Source of the DNA: Actinomycetota bacterium
Lineage (GTDB): Bacteria; Actinomycetota; Thermoleophilia; Solirubrobacterales; Solirubrobacteraceae
NCBI GenBank assembly: GCA_005883215.1
Contig: VAYS01000010.1
Coordinates: 1 to 64,000 of the forward strand
Length of the DNA stretch: 64,000 bases
Direction: 5' to 3'
Each line of letters starts with the position of its first letter. Positions within the stretch are counted from its first letter, which is position 1. A program made the translations under genes and the position numbers. Shown one piece after another: positions 51,576-60,340 of the stretch. The notes below the pieces were generated by a model. It saw only the letters and a program-made list of their open reading frames with translations, made no database searches and was not told the origin of the DNA.

Positions 51576-52829
51576 ATGGCCGACGTCGAGCCCCTGCGTG
51601 CGCTGCGCTACGACCTGCGCGTGGTGGGCTCGCTGGCGGAGGTGATCGCGCCGCCCTACGACGTCATCGACCCCGCCCAACGCGAGCGCCTGGCGGCGCG
51701 CTCGCCGTTCAACGTGGTGGCGATCGACCTGCCCCAGGGACGCGACCCCTACGAGACCGCGGCCGAGCAGCTCCAGGAGTGGCGCCTGACCGGCGCCGTG
51801 GTCAAGGACCCAGAGCCGGCGCTGTGGGCGCTGCGCCAGGACTACACCGGCCCCGGCGGCGACCCGCTCACCCGCCAGGGCATCCTCTGCCGCGTGCGCG
51901 TGCAGGACTACGGGCCGGGGCGCATCCGTCCCCACGAGCGCACTCACCCGGGCCCCAAGGAGGACCGCCTGCGCCTCACGCGCGCCACGCGCGCGAACCT
52001 CTCCCCCATCTTCTCCCTGTACTCCGACCCGGACCTGGCGGCGTGGCGAGCGATCGAGCCCGCGCTCTCCCAGGCGCCCGAGGGCGAGGCAGTCGAGGAT
52101 GACGGCACCCAGGACCGACTGTGGCGGATCGCCGACCCCGACGCGATCGCCGCGGTGCAGACGGCGCTCGCCGACGCCGAGCTGCTGATCGCCGACGGCC
52201 ATCATCGCTACGAGACCGCGCGCGCCTACGCCGAGGAGGTCGGCGGCGAAGGACCCCACCGCTACGTGCTCATGTGCCTGGTGGCGATGCAGGACCCGGG
52301 CCTGACCATCTTCCCCACCCACCGCCTTGTCCGGGGCCTGGACTCCGGCCGCCAGGAGGCGCTGGCCGAGGCGATCCGGCGGGACTTCGATATCAGCGAG
52401 GTCGAGCAGGACCAGCTCGCCCCGCCCCCGGGCCCGGGCCCACTCCAGCTCGGCTACATCGACGCCCACTTCCGTCGCTGCTATCGCCTGCGCCTGCGCG
52501 ACCAGTCGATCGCCGACCGCGCCCTGCACGAGCACTCCGGGCCCTACCGCCAGCTCGACGCCGGCGTGCTCGAGGCGCTGCTGCTCAAGGGCGCGCTTGG
52601 CCTCAGCGACGAGGACATCGCCCACCTGGAGGGCTTCGGCTACGCGCGCGACACCGACGAGGCGCTCGAGCTCATCCGCCGGCGCGAATACGACGCCGCC
52701 TTCGTGCTTCGCCCCACCCCGGTGGCCCAGGTCCAGGCCGTCGCCGAGTCCGGGGAGAGCATGCCCCCCAAGTCCACCTACTTCTTCCCCAAGCTGCCCA
52801 CCGGCCTGCTGTTCAACCCGCTCGAGTAG
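51576..52829 (+). CDS. DUF1015 family protein
   Basis: The 417-residue protein matches DUF1015. EVIAPPYDVIDPAQRE lies near the N-terminus, then RPHERTHPGPKEDRLRL, the signature ADGHHRYETA near residue 210, and the C-terminal PKSTYFFPKLPTGLLFNPL. The family is widespread and conserved, and a kinase-like or catabolic role has been proposed, but no function is established. ATG at 51576 is the first in-frame start with the usual family N-terminus. Confidence 0.92.
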   Translation: MADVEPLRALRYDLRVVGSLAEVIAPPYDVIDPAQRERLAARSPFNVVAIDLPQGRDPYETAAEQLQEWRLTGAVVKDPEPALWALRQDYTGPGGDPLTRQGILCRVRVQDYGPGRIRPHERTHPGPKEDRLRLTRATRANLSPIFSLYSDPDLAAWRAIEPALSQAPEGEAVEDDGTQDRLWRIADPDAIAAVQTALADAELLIADGHHRYETARAYAEEVGGEGPHRYVLMCLVAMQDPGLTIFPTHRLVRGLDSGRQEALAEAIRRDFDISEVEQDQLAPPPGPGPLQLGYIDAHFRRCYRLRLRDQSIADRALHEHSGPYRQLDAGVLEALLLKGALGLSDEDIAHLEGFGYARDTDEALELIRRREYDAAFVLRPTPVAQVQAVAESGESMPPKSTYFFPKLPTGLLFNPLE

Positions 52830-52853
52830 CGGCGTCCATCGGCGCCCCGACCG

Positions 52854-52882
52854 GGACGCCCGCGGCCCGCGGGCGTCCTTCG
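52854..52882 (+). terminator. Hairpin terminator after the DUF1015 gene
   Basis: GGACGCCCGCG (52854-52864) pairs with CGCGGGCGTCC (52868-52878) around a GCC loop, followed by a pyrimidine-rich stretch with short T runs (TTCGCCCTCCTTTATT). It begins 25 bases after the DUF1015 stop. Confidence 0.7.
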
Positions 52883-52984
52883 CCCTCCTTTATTGACTCT
52901 GCGTTACCGCCCGTGGGATCCGCAACTGCGGGGGGTAGCATTGGTTCTGGACATCGAGACATCGGCGACCCAAAAGGGGGCCCA

Positions 52985-53389
52985 GTGAGGGCAAGCGCCC
53001 GGCGCATCAGCAACTACAAGCACGCGATCGCGGTCCGCGAGCACACGGTGATGTCCGACGAGCCGCGGGAGAACGGCGGAGACGACGAGGCGCCCAGCCC
53101 GCAGGAGCTGCTGGCCGTCAGCCTCGCCTCCTGCACCGCGATCACGATGGAGATGTACGCAGACCGCAAGGGCTGGCAGCTGGGCGACGTCGAGGTCGAG
53201 TGCGAGTACAGCCCTGCCGAGCGCGGGTGCCCGACCCGCTTCGAGCTCGTCCTGCACCTGCCCGCCGACATGTCCGAAGAGCAGGTGGAGAAGCTGAGCG
53301 TGATCGCCGCCAAGTGCCCCGTCCACCGCACGCTCGACGGCGAGGTCATGTTCACCGAGCGCGTCGAGCGCGTGCAGCTCGCCGCCTGA
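52985..53389 (+). CDS. OsmC/Ohr family protein
   Basis: The 134-residue protein has the two redox Cys of the family: one in SLASCTAITMEMYADRKG and one in AAKCPVHRTL. The first segment (RISNYKHAIAVREH) is a typical OsmC start. The family reduces organic hydroperoxides using a thiol partner. GTG at 52985 is preceded by AAGGGGG. It appears translationally coupled to the Nudix gene that follows. Confidence 0.9.
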   Translation: MRASARRISNYKHAIAVREHTVMSDEPRENGGDDEAPSPQELLAVSLASCTAITMEMYADRKGWQLGDVEVECEYSPAERGCPTRFELVLHLPADMSEEQVEKLSVIAAKCPVHRTLDGEVMFTERVERVQLAA

Positions 53390-54030
53390 GCGCCCGCCCT
53401 CCCCACCCTCCGGGACAGCAGGCCTCAGCCGACCCCGGCCTGCCCGCCACCGCCGGGGCGCTGGCCGACCGGCTGACCGGTGTCCTGCTCGACGCCCAGA
53501 CGGCCGCTGCCCTCGACGTCCACGGCCGGGTAAACGCCGCCGTGCTCGTGCCGCTCTACGTCCGCGACGACGAGGTGCACGGCGTGTTCACCAAGCGCCG
53601 CGGCGACCTGCGCCGCCACGCGGGAGAGATCTCCTTCCCCGGCGGGCGCCAGGACCATCCCGAGGAGAACCTGGCCCAAACCGCCCTGCGCGAGGCGCAG
53701 GAAGAGATCGGGCTGGCGCCCGCGGGTGTCCAGCTGGTAGGCGCCCTGCAGCCGATCCCCACCATCGCGACCAGCTACGCCGTCTATCCCTTCGTCGGGT
53801 TGATCGAACCGGGCAATACGTGGACCCCGTCGGCGGGCGAGGTCGAGGCGGTGCTGGAGTTCTCACTGGGCGACCTGCGCGCCGGCTATGACCGCCGGCG
53901 TCTCGTGCGCCGGGGCATCCCGATCCGGACCGACACCTTCGTGGTGGGCGAGCACCTGATCTGGGGCGCCACCGCGCGCATCCTCTCCGACCTGCTCGAG
54001 CGCCTGGGCCCGCCGTTGGTGGTGCCGTAA
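53386..54030 (+). CDS. Nudix hydrolase, CoA-pyrophosphatase-like, no canonical start codon
   Basis: The protein of about 214 residues carries a Nudix domain: NAAVLVPLYV strand, GEISFPGGRQDHPEENLAQT, then ALREAQEEIGL, and the later PIPTIATSYAVYPFVG. This is the pattern of NudL/YeaB CoA-diphosphatases. In the frame there is no ATG, GTG or TTG between a GTG at 53200, deep inside the OsmC gene, and the domain's own first strand. A CTG at 53386 overlaps the OsmC stop as CTGA, imitating the NTGA coupling seen elsewhere, and is proposed as the start. A sequence error is the main alternative. Confidence 0.78.
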   Translation: MSARPPHPPGQQASADPGLPATAGALADRLTGVLLDAQTAAALDVHGRVNAAVLVPLYVRDDEVHGVFTKRRGDLRRHAGEISFPGGRQDHPEENLAQTALREAQEEIGLAPAGVQLVGALQPIPTIATSYAVYPFVGLIEPGNTWTPSAGEVEAVLEFSLGDLRAGYDRRRLVRRGIPIRTDTFVVGEHLIWGATARILSDLLERLGPPLVVP

Positions 54031-54167
54031 GGGGCTGGCGCTTCTCGCGGTCCGGTCGCGGCCCGGTTCGGGGACGGCCCAACCCGGGCGGGGGCCCTCG
54101 TACTTAAGGACCGCGCCGCGCGGACCGATAGGCCAGATAGGACTGGCCGGCCGCGAGAGAGAGCTCG

Positions 54168-56471
54168 GTGTCAGACGCCAACGGCGAATCGCTCCCTGGT
54201 CCGGCGGGCTTGCCCGCCGGGGACTTCACCACCCTGCTTGACGTGGGCCGCGCGATCGCCTCGGCGAGCTCGCGCGAGGCGGTATTCGACGCCGTGCGCC
54301 TGGCGGCCGCGGCGTTGCTGACGAGCGAACGCTGCGTGGTGCTCGCACCCACGAGCGAGGACCGGGGGCGGTTTCAGCCAGTGGACGGAGCGGCGCAGGC
54401 CTTCAGCTCCCCCGTGGTGGAGCGGGCGATCGCCGCCGGCCACCCGATCGTGCACGGCGGCGATGGCGCCCCCCGGGGTGCGGTCGCCCCCGAGCGCGCC
54501 GACGACGCCGCCTCGACCGCGGGGAACCCCGTGCTGTGCGTGCCGATCGGGGTCCGCGGCCGCCCCGCCGCCTGCCTGTACGTGACGCGCCCGGGCGCCG
54601 AGGGCGACTTCGCCGATGCCGAGCAGCAGCGCGTGGCCTTCATCGCGGCGCTGGCCGGCGCCGCGCTGGAACACGCCGAGGCGGTCGAGCGGGCCCGCTC
54701 GCTCTCTCGTTCGCTCGAGCGCCGCGTGGTCGAGCGGACCGCCGAGCTGACCGCCTCCAAGGAGGAGATGCGCCTGGCCCTGTCCCTGCTTAGCGCCACG
54801 CTCGAGTCCACCGCCGACGGCATCCTCGTCGTCGACGCCGAGGGCAAGATCGTCAGCTACAACCAAAAGTTCGCCGAGATGTGGCAGATCCCCCGCGAGG
54901 TCCTCGACTCCCGCGACGACGACCGAGCGATCGACTCCGTCCTCGAGCAGCTCGAGCACCCCGAGCTGTTCGTGGCCAAGGTACGCGAGCTCTACCGCGA
55001 TCCCGAGGCCCAGAGCTATGACCTGCTCGAGTTCAAGGACGGACGCATCTTCGAGCGCTACTCCCAGCCCCAGCTGCTAGGGGCCAAGAGCGTCGGTCGG
55101 GTGTGGAGCTTCCGCGACGTGACCGCGCAGAAGCGCTTCGAGGGCGACCTCGAGCGGCTCGCCAACCACGACGGCCTCACCGGGCTGATGAACCGGCGCC
55201 GCTTCGAGGAGGAGCTCTCGCGGATGGTGGCCTACACCCGGCGCTATGAGAGCACGGCGGCGGTCCTGGTGCTCGACCTGGACAACTTCAAGTACGTCAA
55301 CGACACGTTCGGCCACCGCGCGGGCGACGAGCTGATCCGCAGCGTGGCCGACCGGCTGGCCACTCGCCTGCGCGAGACCGACGTCCTGGCCCGGCTGGGA
55401 GGCGACGAGTTCGCCGTGGTGCTGCCCCAGACCGGCCACGGCCAGGCCGAGCGAGTTGCCGGCGACCTGCTCGAGGCGATCCGTCATCTGGAGACCGAGA
55501 TCCAAACCCACCGCGTCTCGATCACCGGATCGATCGGCGTCGCGCTGCTCGAGCATCAGGACGCCGACGCCGGCCAGCTCCTGGCCGACGCCGACCTGGC
55601 GATGTACGAGGCCAAGCGCGCCGGCCGCGACCGCGTCTCGATCTACAGCGCCGCCCGCGCCAAGGAGGCGCGCACGGAGGCCCGCTTCACCTGGGTCGAG
55701 CGCATCCACCGCGCACTGCGCGACGACCAGCTGATCCTTCACTGTCAGCCGATCGTCGACCTCGCCACCGGCCTGGTGTCCCGATACGAGCTGCTCGTGC
55801 GCATGGTCGGAGACGACGGCAAGCTGTCCCCGCCCCACGCGTTCTTGCCCACCGCCGAGCGGCTGGGTCTGATCCAGACCATCGACCGCTGGGTGGTGGG
55901 GCGGGCGATCGAGCTGATCGCCACCGAGGCGCGCCACGGCCGTCAGCTGCGCCTCGAGGTGAACCTGTCGGGCATGTCGATCGGCGACAGCGAGCTCACC
56001 GAGACGATCGACCGCCAGCTCACGGCGACCGGAATCGATCCGGCCAGTCTCATCTTCGAGGTCACCGAGACCGCGGCGATCGAGAACATGACCCAGGCGC
56101 GCGAGTTCGCCCAGACCTTGGCCACTCTGGGCTGCCAATTCGCGCTCGACGACTTCGGGGCCGGCTTCGGCTCGTTCTACTACCTCAAGCACCTCCCGCT
56201 CGACTACGTCAAGATCGACGGGGACTTCATCGTCGACCTGCGCCACAACCAGACCGACCAGTTCGTGGTCAAGGCGATCGTGGACATCGCCAAGGGGCTG
56301 GGCAAGGAGACGATCGCCGAGTTCGTCGGCGACGCTCCCACCCTGGCCCTGGTGCGCGAGTACGGCGTCGACTATGCCCAGGGCCACCACATCGGACAGC
56401 CCCGGCCGATCGAGGAGGTCATGGCCGCGCGCGCGGCCAGCTCCGCCGCCGCTCCCGAGCTTCGCGCCTAG
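54168..56471 (+). CDS. GAF-PAS-GGDEF-EAL cyclic-di-GMP signalling protein
   Basis: The 767-residue soluble protein has a GAF domain (about 20-170), a coiled coil (175-200), a PAS domain (about 205-325), GGDEF (about 335-500, with intact GGDEF at 411-415) and EAL (about 510-755). The EAL motif reads ELL (Glu541 kept); DDFGAGFGS and KIDGDF are present, so phosphodiesterase activity is plausible. Both synthesis and breakdown of c-di-GMP are possible. GTG at 54168 follows GAGAGAG. It may supply the signal for the PilZ protein in this window. Confidence 0.94.
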   Translation: MSDANGESLPGPAGLPAGDFTTLLDVGRAIASASSREAVFDAVRLAAAALLTSERCVVLAPTSEDRGRFQPVDGAAQAFSSPVVERAIAAGHPIVHGGDGAPRGAVAPERADDAASTAGNPVLCVPIGVRGRPAACLYVTRPGAEGDFADAEQQRVAFIAALAGAALEHAEAVERARSLSRSLERRVVERTAELTASKEEMRLALSLLSATLESTADGILVVDAEGKIVSYNQKFAEMWQIPREVLDSRDDDRAIDSVLEQLEHPELFVAKVRELYRDPEAQSYDLLEFKDGRIFERYSQPQLLGAKSVGRVWSFRDVTAQKRFEGDLERLANHDGLTGLMNRRRFEEELSRMVAYTRRYESTAAVLVLDLDNFKYVNDTFGHRAGDELIRSVADRLATRLRETDVLARLGGDEFAVVLPQTGHGQAERVAGDLLEAIRHLETEIQTHRVSITGSIGVALLEHQDADAGQLLADADLAMYEAKRAGRDRVSIYSAARAKEARTEARFTWVERIHRALRDDQLILHCQPIVDLATGLVSRYELLVRMVGDDGKLSPPHAFLPTAERLGLIQTIDRWVVGRAIELIATEARHGRQLRLEVNLSGMSIGDSELTETIDRQLTATGIDPASLIFEVTETAAIENMTQAREFAQTLATLGCQFALDDFGAGFGSFYYLKHLPLDYVKIDGDFIVDLRHNQTDQFVVKAIVDIAKGLGKETIAEFVGDAPTLALVREYGVDYAQGHHIGQPRPIEEVMAARAASSAAAPELRA

Positions 56472-56484
56472 CCTAGGCCTAGGC
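56471..56484. repeat. 14-bp perfect palindrome between convergent genes
   Basis: GCCTAGGCCTAGGC is a self-complementary 14-mer at the end of the GGDEF-EAL gene. A second weak hairpin (GCTCCG...CGGAGC) follows toward the convergent secreted-protein gene. No T-tract is present; a role in transcript ending is possible but unproven. Confidence 0.35.
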
Positions 56485-56519
56485 GGCCGGCTCCGTGCCC
56501 ACCGGAGCGGCCGCGAGGG

Positions 56520-58205
56520 CTACCGCCGCACGCGGGAGGAGTCGTCGGGGATCTGCTTGACCGTGTAGGTCAGCGTGTAGCACCCCGCCAGGTTGGCGTC
56601 CGGACACGTCGAGGTGGGGTCGGCGGCGTGCGTCTGTCCGTTGGAGACGTGTTGGCCGAGGGAGGCTTGGGCGCTTGGGTAGCTGTCCAGGATCAGGCCG
56701 GGGACATCGTTGTCGTCGGCGAGCTCGTGGTTGGTCGGGCAGTCGCGTTCCGGGTTGGACGGGTCGACGTCGTTGAGGTCGCATTCGCGACCCAACGCGA
56801 GCAGGCGCCACCCCTGGCCGGGAGGCACATACAGGTCGACCGGACGGGGCGCGCGGTCGCCTCGGAGCAGGTCTCCGTCGTTGGGCAGGAACTCGCCGTT
56901 GCCAGGCGCCCACGAGAGCCACTCGCCGTTGACGTCCAGGTACAGATTCCAGTCCCCCGGCGGGGCGCTTAGCTGGTTGGGCCGGGTGGACTCCAAGGCG
57001 CACCCCGGGAACGGCACGAGACCGGCCGAGCAGCCCGGATCCATCGCCCGGGTGACCAGCAGGCTGTCGAACTTGATACGCAGATGGGTGGGAACGGAGG
57101 TGGCGGGCACCACGTTCCACCCCACGAAGATCGAGTACCCCATCACCTGGCGCTGGGCCCGAGGCGAGTCGAGGTGGAAGGTCACGTCGATCCCGTCCCC
57201 GCTGGGCGTCAGCGTCGGCGGGGGCGCGTTGTCCGTGGATTCGTCTTGGCGCACGGCGCGGTAGGTGAGCTGGGCGTCGGGCGTGGGCTGGGCCGGGGCG
57301 GCGAGGTGAAACGAGTAGTCGCCCGAGACGTCCTGCCAGTCGGGCTCGGTCTCCAGGCACAGGCGGTAGTCGGGCCCGTACTGCACCGGCCTCACCCCTG
57401 GGGTGGCGGGGGGCGGGAACTTATGGGCGCAGTCGGCCTCGATGCCGGCCTTGGTCTTATCGGTGGAGACGAATAGCTCGGCCTCTCGCTCGGCCTCCGG
57501 GCTGTTCGGGCTCTGCGCGCGCTCGTCCCATAGCGCCCGGTAGGGATGAAATTCGGTGGATTCCCCGCTGGCGATGCACTGGTTGGGATCGCTGGGCTGG
57601 GGTCCGCTGGGCGGGTTGAAGGTGCCCGGCAGCAGCGGGCACGGCTGGCCCACCTGGGGCAGGATGTAATCCGGGGTGAAGACGTTGGTCGGTGTGCCCC
57701 AGTGCCCGCAGTCCCACACCCACGAGCCGTACTCCATGACGTGATCGCCCGGCTCGGGCCAGGCGAACTTGGGGATCGTCAAGTCCTCCCACTCGGTGTG
57801 CAGACGGTTGGTCTCTTCGCCGTTGCCCAGGTGGTTGGCGCTCGAGAGCAGGTACCCATAGCCGGCATCGGGCAACACGTTGACGTTGAAGTCATAGGCG
57901 TCGTGCCCGGTGGGCAGGTCGCCGCCCGAGACGTGGGCCGCCTGGTAGCGCGGATTGCCCGAGCTCACGGTGCCGGCGATCCAGCGCGGGGCCGGCGGAG
58001 GCTGGTCGGCGGCGGTGTTGTAGACGTAGGTCCACTCCGGGCTGCGCTTGGTCAGCAGCTGCGCCGCGCTGCGTTGACAGCCGTCGACCAGCGGCTGGGT
58101 CTGAGAGTTGGGCGCCGGCGGCGGGTCGGCGCGCGCAGGCGCGGCGGCGATCACGCCGCCAATCAGCGCTCCCGCCAGAGCGATGCGAACCGGCCTCTCC
58201 CGCAC
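56520..58205 (-). CDS. Large secreted protein of unknown function
   Basis: The 561-residue protein starts with GTG at 58205, which places a classical signal peptide (VRIALAGALIGGVIAAAPARA) at the N-terminus. The mature part has about 15 Cys, many Pro, and aromatic stretches such as MEYGSWVWDCGHWG and GDWNLYLDVNGEWLSWAPGN, suggesting a disulfide-rich beta-sandwich extracellular protein. FTPDYILPQVGQPCPLLPG and a late GQGWRLLALGRECD resemble no family I know. It is convergent with the GGDEF-EAL gene. Confidence 0.78.
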   Translation of the reverse strand: MRERPVRIALAGALIGGVIAAAPARADPPPAPNSQTQPLVDGCQRSAAQLLTKRSPEWTYVYNTAADQPPPAPRWIAGTVSSGNPRYQAAHVSGGDLPTGHDAYDFNVNVLPDAGYGYLLSSANHLGNGEETNRLHTEWEDLTIPKFAWPEPGDHVMEYGSWVWDCGHWGTPTNVFTPDYILPQVGQPCPLLPGTFNPPSGPQPSDPNQCIASGESTEFHPYRALWDERAQSPNSPEAEREAELFVSTDKTKAGIEADCAHKFPPPATPGVRPVQYGPDYRLCLETEPDWQDVSGDYSFHLAAPAQPTPDAQLTYRAVRQDESTDNAPPPTLTPSGDGIDVTFHLDSPRAQRQVMGYSIFVGWNVVPATSVPTHLRIKFDSLLVTRAMDPGCSAGLVPFPGCALESTRPNQLSAPPGDWNLYLDVNGEWLSWAPGNGEFLPNDGDLLRGDRAPRPVDLYVPPGQGWRLLALGRECDLNDVDPSNPERDCPTNHELADDNDVPGLILDSYPSAQASLGQHVSNGQTHAADPTSTCPDANLAGCYTLTYTVKQIPDDSSRVRR

Positions 58206-58409
58206 GGCCCGGCCACCATAGGACCCCAGACCGATCGGCGCAAGACGCAACCGTCTACATCTCCATCGAGCGTCAGCTGACCCGGGCCGCTTCCCACGTG
58301 CGCAGATATCCCTCGGCGGACCGGAACAGCAGCCCGGTCGCGTCCTTCCCCCCGTCCTGCCCCGGGCCGGCCACAGAACGCCCCGGCCGGCCCGAGAGAA
58401 GGCCAGCGC

Positions 58410-59252
58410 CTACACGCTCTTCTCGATCGGCATGTTGACCATGTTGCCCCACTCGGTCCACGAGCCGTCGTAGTTCTTGACGTCGTCCTTGCCCAGCAGC
58501 TCGTGCAGCACGAACCACGTGTGCGCCGAACGCTCGCCGATGCGGCAGTAGGCGATCACGTTCTCGCCGTTGAGCACGCCCTTGGACTTATAGAGCTCGC
58601 GCAGCTCGTCGGCTGACTTGAACGTCCCGTCCTCGCGCACCGCCTGGGCCCAGGGCACCGACGCCGCGCCGGGGATGTGCCCGGCCCGCTGGGCCCCCTC
58701 CTGCTCGTAGCCCGCCATCGCGATCAGCTCGCCGGAGTACTCCTGTGGCGAGCGCACGTCGACCAGCCGCGTATCGGTGCTCAGCGCCGACATCACCTCG
58801 TCGCGCATGGCCCGGATGGCGGGGTCCCCCGGCTGGGCGGTGAAGCTGGCCCCGGGGTGCGAAGGCGACTCCGTGGTCGTGGGCCTACCCTCGGAGATCC
58901 ACTTCTCGCGGGGGCCGTTCATCAGCAGCGCCTTGTCGTGGCCGTAGTAGCGCAGGTACCAGTACGTGTAGGCGGCAAACCAGTTGTTGCGGTCGCCGTA
59001 GAGCACGATCGTGTGGTCGTTTGAGACCCCGCGGCCGCCGAACAGCGCGCCGAAGTCCTCGGGCCCGAGGAAGTCGCGCTTGACCTGGTCCTGCAGGTCC
59101 TGCTTCCAGTCGAACCCGATCGCCCCGGGGATGTGGGCCTCGGCATACAGCGCCGGGTTCTCGTCGACCTCGACGATCCGAACCGAGTCGTCGTCCAGGT
59201 GCTCCTGCACCCAGTCGGTCTCTACCAGCACGTCCTTCGCATAATCGGCCAC
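58410..59252 (-). CDS. Thiosulfate/3-mercaptopyruvate sulfurtransferase (two rhodanese domains)
   Basis: The 280-residue protein has an inactive N-terminal rhodanese domain (VRIVEVDENPALYAEAHIPG) and an active C-terminal one with Cys236 in the loop CRIGERS. The CRxGxR loop favours thiosulfate as donor. GTG at 59252 has GGAGGAA upstream. Sulfur transfer or cyanide detoxification is the family role. Confidence 0.94.
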   Translation of the reverse strand: MADYAKDVLVETDWVQEHLDDDSVRIVEVDENPALYAEAHIPGAIGFDWKQDLQDQVKRDFLGPEDFGALFGGRGVSNDHTIVLYGDRNNWFAAYTYWYLRYYGHDKALLMNGPREKWISEGRPTTTESPSHPGASFTAQPGDPAIRAMRDEVMSALSTDTRLVDVRSPQEYSGELIAMAGYEQEGAQRAGHIPGAASVPWAQAVREDGTFKSADELRELYKSKGVLNGENVIAYCRIGERSAHTWFVLHELLGKDDVKNYDGSWTEWGNMVNMPIEKSV

Positions 59253-59274
59253 GCCGCTTCCTCCGTAATCCTGA

Positions 59275-59817
59275 TCAGCTTTTCTGAGATTTAGGGGGAG
59301 CATAGCTCCCCGGTAGAGCCGGCCGCCCCTCGCCGAGCAGCCCCGCGACCGCCGCCAGCGCCCCGCTTCTCCAGGCCGCGCGATCGCCGGGGTCGGCGTC
59401 CACGATCGCCCACGGCAGGCCGGTCACCGCGCCCGCCTCGCGCACCCGCCGGGCCCCCGCCGCGAGCACCTCGGCGGGCACCCTGCCCGCCGCCTCGTAG
59501 AGGAATCCCCGCACCGTCGTGTCGATCGTGGTGCGCAGCATCATCTCCAGGCGCTCGGCGTGCAGCGCCGAGACCGCCGCCGGCGATCCCCGCGCCGTGC
59601 CCAGCAGCCACGCCACCAGCGTCACGTGCTCGAGCGCTCCGCGCAGCGAGCCGATGACGTCGGGATCGGCGAGCACCGCTTCGGCCCCCACCGCCTCGAT
59701 CTCATCCACGCGTGCCCGCGCGCGCGTGGTGACCCGCGCCGAGTGGCCCCGTTCGCGCAGGACGCCGGCCAGCCACCGCCCCCGGCACCCGCCGGCGACG
59801 ATCAGCGCCCGGGCCAT
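59275..59817 (-). CDS. NAD(P)-binding Rossmann-fold protein
   Basis: The 180-residue protein begins MARALIVAGGCRGRWLAGVL, a Rossmann glycine motif (GGCRGRWLAG), followed by HSARVTTRARARVDEIEAVG as the second strand. It lacks a Tyr-x-x-x-Lys pair. It is smaller than most epimerase-like members, so it may only bind a dinucleotide. The last residues (APPKSQKS) coincide with an AT-richer stretch and a 7-bp hairpin. It lies 16 bases downstream of the membrane-anchored coiled-coil gene. Confidence 0.8.
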   Translation of the reverse strand: MARALIVAGGCRGRWLAGVLRERGHSARVTTRARARVDEIEAVGAEAVLADPDVIGSLRGALEHVTLVAWLLGTARGSPAAVSALHAERLEMMLRTTIDTTVRGFLYEAAGRVPAEVLAAGARRVREAGAVTGLPWAIVDADPGDRAAWRSGALAAVAGLLGEGRPALPGSYAPPKSQKS

Positions 59818-59833
59818 CGGCGACGCCGACGCG

Positions 59834-60274
59834 TCACTGCGGACGGTCGGCCTCGATCTCGGCGCGGAACTCCTCCTCGCCGATCTCGGGCTCGCCCCGC
59901 TGGCGCCGGCGCTCGTTGCGGGCGGCCAGCAGCTGCCTGAGGTCCTCGTCGTCCAGCGCCCGCTGCTCGGGCGAGCGCTGCTCCTGCTGATAGGCGGCCC
60001 GTAGGCGGGCCTGCTCGCGCATGCCCGCGGCGATGTCGCCCTCGAGGTCGTCCAGCGTGCGCTCGCCCTCACCGCGCGCGCGGCGGCGCTCGTTCTGGGC
60101 GTCGAGCATCTGTTGGACGTCCTCGGCTTCGAGCTCGGCCTCGGCCTCGAGCGAGCGCGTGGGCTTCCAGTCGAGCACCTCGGCGCCCGTGCCGGGGTAG
60201 TAGCGCCCGATGAGCACCAGGGCGATGATCAGGGCGCCCAGTCCACCGGCCACGATCCACGCGAAGGCATCCAC
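59834..60274 (-). CDS. Membrane-anchored helical protein with repeated acidic/basic helices
   Basis: The 146-residue protein (GTG at 60274) has one N-terminal membrane helix (AWIVAGGLGALIIALVLIG) and then a charged helical tail. The motif AQNERRRARGEGE recurs as AARNERRRQRGEPE about 65 residues later, which points to an internal duplication. No known family. It is divergent from the thiolase gene with 66 bases between. Confidence 0.75.
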   Translation of the reverse strand: MDAFAWIVAGGLGALIIALVLIGRYYPGTGAEVLDWKPTRSLEAEAELEAEDVQQMLDAQNERRRARGEGERTLDDLEGDIAAGMREQARLRAAYQQEQRSPEQRALDDEDLRQLLAARNERRRQRGEPEIGEEEFRAEIEADRPQ

Positions 60275-60340
60275 GGCCGCGATGGTACGCCCTGCACGCA
60301 GCGCCGGCGCAAAGCCCAGGGCGCCCACTAGCATCGTGCC

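Noticed and set aside
52893-52941. TTGACT as a -35 element for the OsmC gene
   Set aside because: No -10-like hexamer lies at 16-19 bases; the nearest candidate (TAGCAT) is about 37 bases away.
53200-53385. GTG at 53200 as the Nudix start
   Set aside because: It would overlap the OsmC gene by about 190 bases with an Arg/Pro-rich non-family N-terminus.
59293-59311. GGGGAGC/GCTCCCC hairpin near the end of the Rossmann-fold gene as a terminator
   Set aside because: It lies within coding sequence and no T-tract follows in the direction of transcription.
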